The notes: a model not told the origin generated them from the letters alone. Positions 1-8,285 are shown, counted from the stretch's first letter. The stretch is DNA of 11,157 nucleotides from Planctomycetota bacterium (GCA_030673355.1 DAOVJF010000045.1:1-11157), one strand, 5' to 3'. Made by a program: numbers and translations.

Positions 1-104
1 ATAAGGAGAATTATTGCGGACATTAACGACAGCCAATTAAATCCTCGGCTCATTATTCACCTCGGCACTCCGGCAATTTATTTGTGCTATTGATCTTTAT
101 CTGA

Positions 105-3100
105 CTAGTACAGATCGTAAATTCTCAGACCGGAACCTGAGTGCATGACATACAAAATCCCGTCTTTAACAAGGAGATTCAGAATAAACCCATAATTATT
201 GGGTCCAAATGGCTCACTATAGATGGTAGGCGCTTCGGGCGGCCACACATTTACAATTACCGGATTATGTCCCATGTCAGAAACATAAGCGAACTGGTGT
301 TCCACCGCTACATTTTGCATATTGGGTCCGTATGGTAATCCAGTGAACCATTTATCAACCGGTTGTCCTGAACCATCGAGCTCTATCACTTCAAGGAAAT
401 CTGAATTGCAGACATAAAGGTAAAAGTCCTGTACTGCGAGATCCTGCACAGTTGCAATTGAGACGAAATCGCTATCATATGCTGGGATCAGGTTTGATGT
501 GATATCAATAATTTTGACATAATCGAGCGCGTACGCATACAGGTAGTCAAGATCTGTTGACAGTGTTAACCCATGAAGTTCAGAAGTCCATGATGGATCA
601 GGGCAAGTGGTTACAGCAGGAAAAGTAGCCAGGTTATAAACCTTGAGCGTGCCGTTTGATAAGGCGGCATAAGCAGCCCAGTATGTGACTGCGACTGATT
701 GCACGTAAGAGGGAAAAGTCTCTGAATACGCCAGTACCGGGTTGTAGTGATCAGTGCAATCGTACAGCGAGAATTTTTGATCGATTGTTCCGACAGCCAG
801 AATATTATGTGCCCCCAGGTACAGAGCGATGCACCTTGGCGAATCACCAAGCAAAATTTCCCCTTCTATGGTTGGGTTAGCCGGATCGGTCACATCAAGA
901 ACTTTAATAGCGTTATAGGTTCCCCCTGATTCAATGAAATAACCGGTATCCCACCTGATCATTCCATCAACAGGGTTGTTAAGGCAGAGGACCCTGGCTG
1001 TTTCGGCCAGGAGAAACGTGTCTGAAGCGTCATAAATTGAAAAACCGGCGTGTTCGGGGATATTCAGTAATTTCCCCTGGTCGATCAGAATACTGCATGA
1101 TTCAGATACCGTGGGTGTCGTGCTGTTGATTACCAGCGATGAAAGGTTTGTAAAATCGACCACTGTAATTCCTATATTGTCAGCTATGTAAGCCGTATTA
1201 CCTTCAGCATCGATATTGTAACCGAACCCGGGGATAGGCAGTACATCCTTTTGAGAGAAGCCCAAGAGGTCGAGGTACGTATAGGATGAGATATAACCAT
1301 CGGGAATCCCGTCAATATGTGTTTTCAAAATCTCGTTCCCTACAATTGCAATATCAAGATTATACGTACCAAGCGCCGCAGTATAGGTTCCTTTAAGTAC
1401 TGGCAAAACAGGATTTTCGACGTTGTATGCTTTCATGTCCTGGCTTGTCATTACGATCAGGGCGGTTACGGGACCATCTGTATCGTATATGCCAAGCTTT
1501 AAAACGTTGTGCTGGCAATTAAAGTGGTGAATTTCCTGCAGATCGAGCGGGTTGGTGTAATCGTAAATATAAATCCATGAACCCACCCCATCATCGAAAG
1601 CGATAAACATATATTCTGAATCAATCGTGATATATTCGATCTTTCCGGGAAGCGACAGGATATTCTCATTTAGAACCGGGCTGGATGGATTGCTGTAATC
1701 GACCATGTTAAGTATTGCAGGATTTTCAGTCCATCCTCCCCAGTAGTAAACCCTCCCATCGTATTCCGCAGGGGGCACCTGCACCGGATCGTAGATTCTG
1801 GAAAGAAAAACCGGATTGTAGGGATCGCTGGTGTCATATGCCCATGAACCCCTTGGTCCGGTCAGGATTGCAGTATCACCATGTGTCGACAGCCAGCTTG
1901 CATCAAGATCAAGGTTGTTTGGCGTAATATCGACAGGGTCGGACGGGGTGATATTAACTAATTCAAGATCGATATCAAGCTGGTATAGAAAAGGTGAAGG
2001 CTGGGATACCTCCTGGACTTCCAGATAATACCAGCCGGGATCGGGTTCCCATCCAACAAGTTCTAATTTCACAACTCCATTGTTAGGGGTGTCTCCATCA
2101 ACAATGTTTAAGTCCTGATCGTACAGAATCAACTCGGAAGTAGGCACGTCGGAATATAAATAGACCCAGCCGTCGATATGGGTACCGGGAGGAATTTGAA
2201 ACATGTAAAAATCGGAACTGTCCACAGAACTGCACAGGGTGCCAATCACCTGGTCCTGGAACGAAAGCAGCTCCGCTTCAAGATGTGAATTGTTCGCATC
2301 CCCGACGCATTCAGGATCGGTTATGTCTACTGTAAGGACCTGGTAGGCTGAGATATCAGCCGAGGGAGCGGGTGCCGTGCCCTGCTGGTAACTCGGTCCA
2401 CCTTTTGAACCAACCCTCGCGACAACCTGTGCCTGGCCGGCATGTGTCGGAACAGCCAGGGAATATAAATCGGAGGTGAATCTGGCTTTGAATTCATTTT
2501 GATCGAGGAAGGTTGCGGTTACACCGGTGCCCATTAAATCCGGAGAGAAAATCCGGACAGCATCAATCTGATATTCAATATCTCCGGCCATCTGTCCCTG
2601 CCAGTCATGGACATTTATCTGGAGTTTAAGGATTCCACCCCCGGTCGCGGTTTCAGTGTCATAGTAGAGAGTGTTGATTTTTTCAGCCAGCGCAACATGA
2701 TATGCTTCAGGCTGGTTCGCCTCGATCGGGAAATCGCTTGGCACGACATCAGGCGGGTTCGGAACCGGGATATCCCAGGAACCATCGATTACAAACGCAA
2801 ACTTAAAATTGGGTGTCGGTGTCATCTGGAACAAAACATCGTATCTCCTGGTGACGTAGCTTCCCGGAGTAAAAACACTTCTTCCCTGTTCGCTCGCAAG
2901 AGGTTCCAGGTAGACAAGATTCATTGAGTCCTCGGGGCCGAGGATATCGGCAAAATACTTGTATGGATTAACGGTTGCTGTGAGCTGTCCACTTTCAGCA
3001 TTAGTGAACAGCCCGTCCGTGTAACCGAAAATACCCGCCTCGGTGAATTCAGTCGGGTTCCACCATCGTGTGTAACCATCAGCATTCAATACCTGAGTTT

Positions 3101-3542
3101 CATTGGTATCCGAGAACATCGTTGCTCCGATTGCGAGTGATCCAGGGACCATTACGATGCCTTTAACATCGAATATGCTGAACTGGGTTTCAGTTGTGAA
3201 TGGATGTGTGAGTGTAAAGTCCACAACAAACAACCCGATTGGGGGGTCCGACGCTCCCTGGTCGAGTACGACTGTCAGGTTTGCAGTATCTAAAAAGATT
3301 TTTGTCAGGTTCAGGTGAATTTCAGTCGACCGTCCCGGCAGGAGTTCAGCTTCCATAGTGTCCGGATCAATAATCACATTGAAATATCCAAGCATGTGAT
3401 GGCTCTGAAAGCCGGTTTCGCTTCTGGTGGTTGCCTGGTCGGGTAGCTGTTCTGTTCCGGGGCTTGCAGGATTTCCGTTGCATCCCAGGATAAGTAATGC
3501 CATGAGAGCGATTGCTGGAATAAAATGGGAATTAAATTTCAT
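105..3542 (-). CDS. Large lipoprotein with PPC-like domain and C-terminal beta-propeller repeats (paralog 1)
   Basis: Function unknown; predicted to be exported and lipid-anchored. The start is ATG at 3542, because GGAGG (3551-3555) lies 8 nt upstream; a TTG five codons earlier overlaps that site and is less likely. The 1145-residue product begins with a signal peptide ending in lipobox LILGC (Cys21), followed by a Pro/Ser-rich linker. Residues about 50-400 form a region strongly conserved with the neighbouring paralog (for example GYTRWWNPTEFT and NPYKYFADILGPED). Residues about 409-525 resemble a bacterial pre-peptidase C-terminal (PPC) domain: DPEC...N start, S-D-F-Y-M-F core, and a closing G-W-Y-Y-L-E-V strand. 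From about 545 to the end there are repeated beta strands of the LVIVD type (such as GSWIYIYDYTNPLDLQEI, DGILYVMHSGSGLRIYDLY), suggesting one or two beta-propellers. No catalytic motif was seen. It is second in a probable two-gene operon, 36 bp after its paralog. Domain names are by eye, without a profile search. Confidence 0.88.
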   Translation of the reverse strand: MKFNSHFIPAIALMALLILGCNGNPASPGTEQLPDQATTRSETGFQSHHMLGYFNVIIDPDTMEAELLPGRSTEIHLNLTKIFLDTANLTVVLDQGASDPPIGLFVVDFTLTHPFTTETQFSIFDVKGIVMVPGSLAIGATMFSDTNETQVLNADGYTRWWNPTEFTEAGIFGYTDGLFTNAESGQLTATVNPYKYFADILGPEDSMNLVYLEPLASEQGRSVFTPGSYVTRRYDVLFQMTPTPNFKFAFVIDGSWDIPVPNPPDVVPSDFPIEANQPEAYHVALAEKINTLYYDTETATGGGILKLQINVHDWQGQMAGDIEYQIDAVRIFSPDLMGTGVTATFLDQNEFKARFTSDLYSLAVPTHAGQAQVVARVGSKGGPSYQQGTAPAPSADISAYQVLTVDITDPECVGDANNSHLEAELLSFQDQVIGTLCSSVDSSDFYMFQIPPGTHIDGWVYLYSDVPTSELILYDQDLNIVDGDTPNNGVVKLELVGWEPDPGWYYLEVQEVSQPSPFLYQLDIDLELVNITPSDPVDITPNNLDLDASWLSTHGDTAILTGPRGSWAYDTSDPYNPVFLSRIYDPVQVPPAEYDGRVYYWGGWTENPAILNMVDYSNPSSPVLNENILSLPGKIEYITIDSEYMFIAFDDGVGSWIYIYDYTNPLDLQEIHHFNCQHNVLKLGIYDTDGPVTALIVMTSQDMKAYNVENPVLPVLKGTYTAALGTYNLDIAIVGNEILKTHIDGIPDGYISSYTYLDLLGFSQKDVLPIPGFGYNIDAEGNTAYIADNIGITVVDFTNLSSLVINSTTPTVSESCSILIDQGKLLNIPEHAGFSIYDASDTFLLAETARVLCLNNPVDGMIRWDTGYFIESGGTYNAIKVLDVTDPANPTIEGEILLGDSPRCIALYLGAHNILAVGTIDQKFSLYDCTDHYNPVLAYSETFPSYVQSVAVTYWAAYAALSNGTLKVYNLATFPAVTTCPDPSWTSELHGLTLSTDLDYLYAYALDYVKIIDITSNLIPAYDSDFVSIATVQDLAVQDFYLYVCNSDFLEVIELDGSGQPVDKWFTGLPYGPNMQNVAVEHQFAYVSDMGHNPVIVNVWPPEAPTIYSEPFGPNNYGFILNLLVKDGILYVMHSGSGLRIYDLY

Positions 3543-3550
3543 GTTTAGAA

Positions 3551-3555
3551 CCTCC
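3551..3555 (-). promoter_or_regulatory. Ribosome binding site deciding the start of paralog 1
   Basis: The minus strand reads GGAGG, 8 nt before the ATG at 3542. It selects that ATG over the upstream in-frame TTG at 3557. Confidence 0.8.
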
Positions 3556-3578
3556 AATGATTTGGGTATCTTAACTAC

Positions 3579-6500
3579 TTAGTACAGATCCCAGATTCTT
3601 AATCCGAAACCTGAAGCGCGTTCGTAGTAATAGCCGTTATTAATTAAAACCTGGTTTGGTTTTACCTCGAATTCGGTACCATATAATGAGCCAATAACTG
3701 TTGGCGCGTCGGGAGGCCAGATTCTCATTACGGTTGGTGGAGTCCACCAGTAGGGTTGACAAATAGCGAACTGGTTATCGACCGCAAGGTACTCTCCGTG
3801 TGGAGCGTCAGGATGAGTTTCATGGGACAGGTATGCCGGTGATTGCGGGTTGGAAATATCCGCAATTTCGAGAGTGTCATTGGTAGCTATGATCAGGTAG
3901 TCACCATACACCTCGATATTATGAGCATAGCTCAAAGGCATGTATGTTCCCTGGTAAATCGGGCTGAGTGGATTAACAATCGAGTAAACAAGGATTTCAC
4001 CACCGGCAAGCACGTACATTATGTCATCCTTGAATTTAATACTCATTGGGAGGCTGGGAGTAGCCACGCCGGTTTGATATGTTAACAATGTCCAGACTGA
4101 CAAATCCCATACACTAATCTGGGGTGCGCTATTACCGACATACAATGCATCCCCATTTATGGCAAGGCAGGAAACATCGCCGGTGGCCGCGTACGGTCCA
4201 TCCAACGTCATGCTCCAGGGGTCGGGGCAATCAATTGCCAGGAGGGCTGGATCGCTTGTGGAGACTATCAGTCGATCCCCGTCTTTTGCTATTCTTGTCG
4301 GGTTATAATCGATTCTCTGCACCTTGGTTAAAGCCGCATTAGCAGGATCGCTAATATTAAACACTTTAATTGCCTGGTATGAACCGCTTGATTCGATGGT
4401 AAACAGGTAATTCCCGCTTATGACCATATCTTTAGGTCTGGCCAGTCCGACCACACTCCCGGAACCGCCAATACTAAAGGGATCCCCAATATCATAAGTG
4501 ATCACCCCCGCCCTGGCACACGCTGTGTAAAGCGTTCCATTCTCAAGGGCAAGATCGCCAATATTTATCGGCGGGTTAAACGAGACTTGACCAAAAGGTA
4601 CAGGGAGATCCGGGTTCGTAACATCAATAACCTCAACAGTTTCATCGATGTTCAGGCACAATGCGTAATTCCCTTCTGTTACCAGATTGTCGGTGTCTTT
4701 GAACAGCAGGATGGTGCCACCAGCGGTTATACCTCCAGCATCAATTTTTAATGTACTGAAGTAAATTTGAAAAGTAGTTGTGTGCTGGCGGAGGACAAAG
4801 ACGTAATTATCCCGGGTACAGATGTCCATTATGTACATATTCGTCCATGTGAAGGTATCGGGAACCGGGATCGAACTTTTATCAGTGACATTGAAGAGAT
4901 CAAGCTTTGCATTGTCATACAATACCGCAAGCCAGTAATCAGATCCGACACTATCGTGCACGAAATCAAGTTGATCGGGTTGACCGTTGAGGGAAAGTTT
5001 GCAGATAAGCTCGGGTACCGCGGGATTGTTGTAGATATAGTATATATCGACCGCGAAACCGGGGTTCGAATCGTAAGCTATGTAAAGGTAATCCGTCTCC
5101 CTCGCTATAAAATATACGTCGGTTGTGTATTGCAAAACATCAGGGAAGAAGACCTCATTTGTCGGATCTGTGATGTCAAACAGCTCGATATTAATTTCAC
5201 CCGGGTTTAATTCATGGATGTTATAAATTTCGGTCAGGCCGAATGCCGGGTGACCCATGTTGAAGATTTCAAAAAAGTTAAGGAAGTCTGGTTGCAGTTT
5301 GTTTGCATGGTCATAGATCCAAACGGCGCCTTGAGTTTCTGTAAACACGAGGTCACCGGCAACAGAAATTAGATGCGGGTTAAAATACAGATCCTCGGGT
5401 GTCACATTAACCGGGTTGTCCGGAGTTACATTCGGAAGATAAAGATCCGGTTCGATCATATACAGGAACGCCCGGCCTGATGTCTGGGTCAGCACCCGTA
5501 CATAGTAATCACCAGGCATAATTCCCAGTAAAAATAAATCAATCACCGCGAATCCAGCCGATACCGCTTCCTCGTATATCAGAGATTCAGTGTCGTCATA
5601 AATGCCGAAAGTAGCCGGTTCAGCATCACAGAAAAGTGTCAGGTCGCCATTTATATCGCTACCGAGCGGCAGCGACAACAGGAAAAAGTCCTTGTAATCA
5701 CTTGGCGCGCATAACTGATCGATTGTTGGATTTTCGAGGTCGAGAAGATATGCCTCGCTGAAATCGTTATTTGTATCAAGCGAACACTCCGGGTCGGGAA
5801 TGTCCAGGATCAATGTTTCCCATGCAGCGACCGAATTATCGGGTGCCGGATTGCCGGTTCCCTGGTCGTAATTCGGACCGCCTGCCGATGTCGCCTTCAC
5901 GGCCAGAAGAGTTTCTCCGGAATGTGCTGGCGCGGCGATTCCCGTCAGGTCGGCTGTGTACCTTGCCTTGATCGGGAGTTCGTCCATGAACAATGCATCG
6001 GCTCCGCCTGAGAAAAGGTCCGGAGAATATATCCTTACACCGTCAATTTCCGCCGCGATCGCGGCTGCATTCTGTCCCTGCCAGTCATGAACATTCACCT
6101 GCAGGCGAAGGACCCCGCCGCCAGTTCCCGATTCACTGTCATAATAAAGTGAATTGGCTTTTGCAGCGACCACTATGTCATATGCTTCAGGCTGGTTCGC
6201 CTCAATTGGGAAATCATCAGGCACCGCATCCGGAGGATTGGGAACTGGAAAATCCCAGCAGCCATCGATCACGTAACCGAATAAAACGGTTGGTCCGGGA
6301 TCCATCGGAAAACGGAGGTTATATCTCCTCGTGTTGCTGGCCCCATCTGTGAAAACTCCCCTGCCCATATCGTTTTCAAGCGGTTCATAATAGACCGCGC
6401 TTAGAGGATCTTCCGGGCCAAGAATATCCGCGAAATATTTATAGGGATTAACCGTCGAGGTAAGCTGTCCGGCGGTAGTATTTGTAAACAGGCCGTCCGT

Positions 6501-7025
6501 ATAACCGAATATGCCCGGCTGGGTGAATTCTGTTGGATTCCACCATCGAGTGTACCCGTCGGCGTTTTCGAGACGGGTTTCACCCGCATCCGCAAAAACC
6601 AGGGGTCCGATATTCAATGTTCCAGGGGTCAACACAATTCCCTTCACATCAAATATTGAGAATTGAGGTTGTTCATCAAGCGGGTGGGTCAATGTGAAAT
6701 CCAGAACAAACAGCCCGGTCGGAGGATCCGACTCGCCCGGGACAACCACAATGTCAAGGCCCATCATATTTACGAAAATTTTAGTCAGGTTAAGGTGGAG
6801 ATCGCTTGACCTTAGCGGCAGGATATCGACAGACGAATCCCGGGTGTTGAGTTCAACCAGGTACGATCCAAGGCTGTGGTGGGACCTGATATCAGATTGT
6901 GGTTCCCTCGATGTTAAATCGGATTGCTGCTGGATATCCGGCGATGCCGGGTGTCCCTGGCATCCGATCAGCAAGATCATGCTAAAAAGAACCAGGATTA
7001 TCAGGGGATTTTGTGAACGATACAT
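3579..7025 (-). CDS. Large lipoprotein with PPC-like domain and LVIVD-type beta-propeller repeats (paralog 2)
   Basis: Function unknown; predicted secreted lipoprotein. The start is ATG at 7025, preceded by AGGAG (7033-7037) with 7 nt spacing; an ATG eight codons upstream (7049) would put the ribosome site inside the gene. The product is 1148 residues. The signal peptide ends in LLIGC (Cys22), followed by QGHPASP, almost the same as the paralog's NGNPASP. The conserved N-terminal region covers about residues 50-400, and a PPC-like beta-sandwich starts at DPEC near residue 411 and runs to about 525. From about 545 onward come repeats of roughly 40-50 residues with the LVIVD pattern (hydrophobic strand, G-x-Y/A, then I-x-D-x-S/T-N/D-P): for example VEVIDVTNPDLPVP, IKVFNISDPANAALT, LEIADISNPQSPAYL. 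It ends GLRIWDLY, matching GLRIYDLY in the paralog, as if the last strand closes the propeller. It is first in the pair and transcribed away from tupA. A binding or adhesion scaffold is plausible but is inference. Confidence 0.88.
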   Translation of the reverse strand: MYRSQNPLIILVLFSMILLIGCQGHPASPDIQQQSDLTSREPQSDIRSHHSLGSYLVELNTRDSSVDILPLRSSDLHLNLTKIFVNMMGLDIVVVPGESDPPTGLFVLDFTLTHPLDEQPQFSIFDVKGIVLTPGTLNIGPLVFADAGETRLENADGYTRWWNPTEFTQPGIFGYTDGLFTNTTAGQLTSTVNPYKYFADILGPEDPLSAVYYEPLENDMGRGVFTDGASNTRRYNLRFPMDPGPTVLFGYVIDGCWDFPVPNPPDAVPDDFPIEANQPEAYDIVVAAKANSLYYDSESGTGGGVLRLQVNVHDWQGQNAAAIAAEIDGVRIYSPDLFSGGADALFMDELPIKARYTADLTGIAAPAHSGETLLAVKATSAGGPNYDQGTGNPAPDNSVAAWETLILDIPDPECSLDTNNDFSEAYLLDLENPTIDQLCAPSDYKDFFLLSLPLGSDINGDLTLFCDAEPATFGIYDDTESLIYEEAVSAGFAVIDLFLLGIMPGDYYVRVLTQTSGRAFLYMIEPDLYLPNVTPDNPVNVTPEDLYFNPHLISVAGDLVFTETQGAVWIYDHANKLQPDFLNFFEIFNMGHPAFGLTEIYNIHELNPGEINIELFDITDPTNEVFFPDVLQYTTDVYFIARETDYLYIAYDSNPGFAVDIYYIYNNPAVPELICKLSLNGQPDQLDFVHDSVGSDYWLAVLYDNAKLDLFNVTDKSSIPVPDTFTWTNMYIMDICTRDNYVFVLRQHTTTFQIYFSTLKIDAGGITAGGTILLFKDTDNLVTEGNYALCLNIDETVEVIDVTNPDLPVPFGQVSFNPPINIGDLALENGTLYTACARAGVITYDIGDPFSIGGSGSVVGLARPKDMVISGNYLFTIESSGSYQAIKVFNISDPANAALTKVQRIDYNPTRIAKDGDRLIVSTSDPALLAIDCPDPWSMTLDGPYAATGDVSCLAINGDALYVGNSAPQISVWDLSVWTLLTYQTGVATPSLPMSIKFKDDIMYVLAGGEILVYSIVNPLSPIYQGTYMPLSYAHNIEVYGDYLIIATNDTLEIADISNPQSPAYLSHETHPDAPHGEYLAVDNQFAICQPYWWTPPTVMRIWPPDAPTVIGSLYGTEFEVKPNQVLINNGYYYERASGFGLRIWDLY

Positions 7026-7032
7026 TTTATGT

Positions 7033-7037
7033 CTCCT
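7033..7037 (-). promoter_or_regulatory. Ribosome binding site deciding the start of paralog 2
   Basis: AGGAG on the minus strand, 7 nt before the ATG at 7025. It rules out the upstream ATG at 7049. Confidence 0.82.
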
Positions 7038-7171
7038 AATCCGGAACATCTCAGTTCGGATATACCATTAAACCGGAACCAAAATTTTTTCCGAGGATTA
7101 AAACCGTAAAGCTTGATAAAATCAGGGTGTCCTGGCTCGATATACCGTAATAGCCCGTTGATATGATCCTC

Positions 7172-7190
7172 TATGAAACCATTTTTCATA
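7172..7190. repeat. Palindrome A: TATGAAA-N5-TTTCATA
   Basis: A perfect inverted repeat with 7-bp arms and a 5-nt spacer. It lies one base from palindrome B and inside the early leader of the predicted lipoprotein transcript. It could be a protein-binding site or an RNA stem-loop. Its right arm (TTCATA) could instead pair with TATGAA at 7216-7221, enclosing palindrome B. Confidence 0.6.
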
Positions 7191-7191
7191 T

Positions 7192-7212
7192 TATTGAAAA
7201 AAAGTTTCAATA
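7192..7212. repeat. Palindrome B: TATTGAAA-N5-TTTCAATA
   Basis: A perfect inverted repeat with 8-bp arms and a 5-nt spacer, the same layout as palindrome A. It sits immediately after the predicted minus-strand -10 element, over the expected transcription start, which is a usual place for a repressor operator. A stem-loop at the 5' end of the mRNA is the alternative. Confidence 0.62.
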
Positions 7213-7213
7213 C

Positions 7214-7243
7214 ATTATGAAGCTTTAAGTCATCAGTAGTCAA
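7214..7243 (-). promoter_or_regulatory. Predicted sigma-70-type promoter for the large-lipoprotein operon
   Basis: Read on the minus strand, TTGACT (7243-7238) is followed by an 18-nt spacer and CATAAT (7219-7214). Each hexamer matches the consensus at five of six positions. The expected transcription start is near 7207, giving a 5' leader of about 180 nt before the ATG at 7025. This is a sequence match only. Confidence 0.5.
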
Positions 7244-7340
7244 TTGAAATATTGATATATGGAAAATTCCTGTCGTGTCCCGTTCAGGGATTAGAAATGG
7301 CCTTGCGGGGTATTCGCCTTTGCTGTTTTGTAATTTATAC

Positions 7341-7370
7341 TTGCATTTTAAGACCGTTATGTATTATCAT
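7341..7370 (+). promoter_or_regulatory. Candidate tupA promoter
   Basis: TTGCAT (7341-7346) is a weak -35 candidate. TATCAT (7365-7370) with an 18-nt spacer, or TATTAT (7362-7367) with 15 nt, are -10 candidates at five of six matches. Both -10 candidates lie within the ModE-like palindrome. A weak -35 leaves the exact assignment uncertain. Confidence 0.42.
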
Positions 7371-7378
7371 GCATAACG
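7355..7378. promoter_or_regulatory. ModE-like operator (CGTTAT-N12-ATAACG)
   Basis: This is a perfect palindrome whose arms are CGTTATG and CATAACG, centred at about 7366, 43 bp before the tupA ATG. The half-sites CGTTAT and ATAACG are 12 nt apart. As I recall it, the E. coli modA operator bound by molybdate-loaded ModE has the same half-sites and spacing. The site covers the likely -10 and start point, so binding would block transcription. The regulator could be ModE or a tungstate-responsive relative such as TunR; no such gene is in the window. I found no second copy of this spaced pair elsewhere in the window. Confidence 0.68.
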
Positions 7379-7406
7379 ACTTGTACGGATTGTGACCCGA
7401 TGTATT

Positions 7407-7413
7407 AAAGGAG
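7407..7413 (+). promoter_or_regulatory. Ribosome binding site deciding the start of tupA
   Basis: AAAGGAG, 8 nt before the ATG at 7422. It shows that the in-frame GTG at 7392 is too far upstream to be the start. Confidence 0.8.
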
Positions 7414-7421
7414 TGAAATCG

Positions 7422-8285
7422 ATGATGATTCCCACAGTTTTCCAAAGGGTGATTTTTTTTACCCTGGTCATTATGGTACTTTGCTCCGCCACAGGTGGAT
7501 GTTCAAAGTCAATTGATTCCGATTCCAAAACTCCGGTTGATACTGCCGGTGGCCGCGTAACTATTAAACTTGCCACTACCACCAGCCTTGATAATTCAGG
7601 ACTGCTCGCTCACATTCTGCCCGACTTCACCGAAGAAACCGGTATTGAAGTTGACATTATCGCCGTTGGCACCGGAAAGGCGCTCGAGCTGGGCCGTGCG
7701 GGCGATGTTGATGTTTTACTGGTCCATGCGCCGGATGCAGAGAGAGAATTTATCTCGGAGGGTTATGGATTGGATCGGTATTATGTGGCCCAGAACGAGT
7801 TTGTGATAGTTGGGCCTTTTGCTGACCCGGCTGGAGTTGGAGAATCGAGCGGTATTGTCGATGCGTTTGGGAAAATCCATGACACTGAAGCGGTTTTTAT
7901 TTCGCGCGGCGATCAATCCGGTACTCATAAACGTGAACTTATAATCTGGGATGAAGCCGGGCTGGATCCTGAAGGCGCCTGGTATATCGAGGTGGGGCAG
8001 GGAATGGGGGCTGTACTCACCATGGCCAGCGAACTTGAGGCGTACGCACTCAGTGATATCGGTACATTTTTTTCAATGGAAGATCATCTCGACCTTGTCA
8101 TCGTCCATTCATGCGACGAGTTACTTGAGAATATTTACTCGGTGATTCCATTGAACGCGGAATTATTTCCGAATCTTAAACACGAACAGGTAGCCGTGTT
8201 AATCGAATGGCTTACCGGTCCGGTTTGCGGTGATCTGATTAATCGATATGAAGTCAACGGCCACAGGCTTTTTGACGTCAGATAA
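7422..8285 (+). CDS. tupA: Tungstate ABC transporter substrate-binding lipoprotein TupA
   Basis: Binds tungstate (perhaps also molybdate) outside the cytoplasmic membrane and delivers it to the TupBC importer. The start at 7422 is set by AAAGGAG 8 nt upstream; ATG at 7425 is also possible. The 287-residue product has a hydrophobic signal and probable lipidation at Cys27 (TGGC; Thr at -3 is unusual for a lipobox). Family hallmarks are clear: TTTS (52-55), AVGTGKALELGRAGDVDVLL (81-100) followed by VHAPDAE, NEFVIVGPFADPAG (125-138), SRGDQSGTHKRE (161-172) and GQGMGAVLTMAS (192-203). The TTTS and SRGD-x-SGTH segments are those I associate with TupA rather than ModA or WtpA. It is separated from tupB and tupC by a two-gene insert, which is not the usual contiguous tupABC order. 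A ModE-like operator over the promoter suggests repression when the metal is plentiful. Specificity between tungstate and molybdate is inferred from the family. Confidence 0.93.
   Translation: MMIPTVFQRVIFFTLVIMVLCSATGGCSKSIDSDSKTPVDTAGGRVTIKLATTTSLDNSGLLAHILPDFTEETGIEVDIIAVGTGKALELGRAGDVDVLLVHAPDAEREFISEGYGLDRYYVAQNEFVIVGPFADPAGVGESSGIVDAFGKIHDTEAVFISRGDQSGTHKRELIIWDEAGLDPEGAWYIEVGQGMGAVLTMASELEAYALSDIGTFFSMEDHLDLVIVHSCDELLENIYSVIPLNAELFPNLKHEQVAVLIEWLTGPVCGDLINRYEVNGHRLFDVR

Larger units (their letters stand above)
7026..7421. other. Divergent intergenic control region
   Basis: About 400 bp separate the starts of the large-lipoprotein operon (leftward) and tupA (rightward). The middle is AT-rich. 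It contains a predicted minus-strand promoter (7214-7243), two adjacent palindromes (7172-7212), and a ModE-like operator with a likely plus-strand promoter (7341-7378). Positions about 7260-7330 contain nothing I can name. There is also a bulged inverted repeat near the lipoprotein ribosome site (TCCG-g-AAC against GTTCGGA, about 7040-7060). No tRNA, convincing small gene or terminator was seen. Confidence 0.7.

Noticed and set aside
43..66. Direct repeat CCTCGGC (43-49 and 60-66) after the end of the first large-lipoprotein gene
   Set aside because: It is only 7 bp, not inverted, and has no T-run, so it does not form a terminator. Two copies this short can occur by chance.
4767..5210. Plus-strand open frame of 147 codons
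   Set aside because: It lies antisense within the propeller half of the second large lipoprotein, which has clear repeats and domain matches in its own frame. No ribosome site or family resemblance was seen.
5993..6352. Plus-strand open frame of 119 codons
   Set aside because: It is antisense to the conserved N-terminal region of the second large lipoprotein and has a low-complexity Pro/Arg/His composition typical of shadow frames.
7001..7243. Minus-strand open frame of 80 codons upstream of the second large-lipoprotein gene
   Set aside because: Its TTG start coincides with the predicted -35 element TTGACT, it has no ribosome binding site, it runs through both palindromes, and it overlaps the ribosome site and start of the real gene.
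7392..7421. GTG start for tupA ten codons upstream
   Set aside because: The AAAGGAG site lies inside this stretch at the right distance for ATG 7422, and the extension would add charged residues ahead of the signal peptide.
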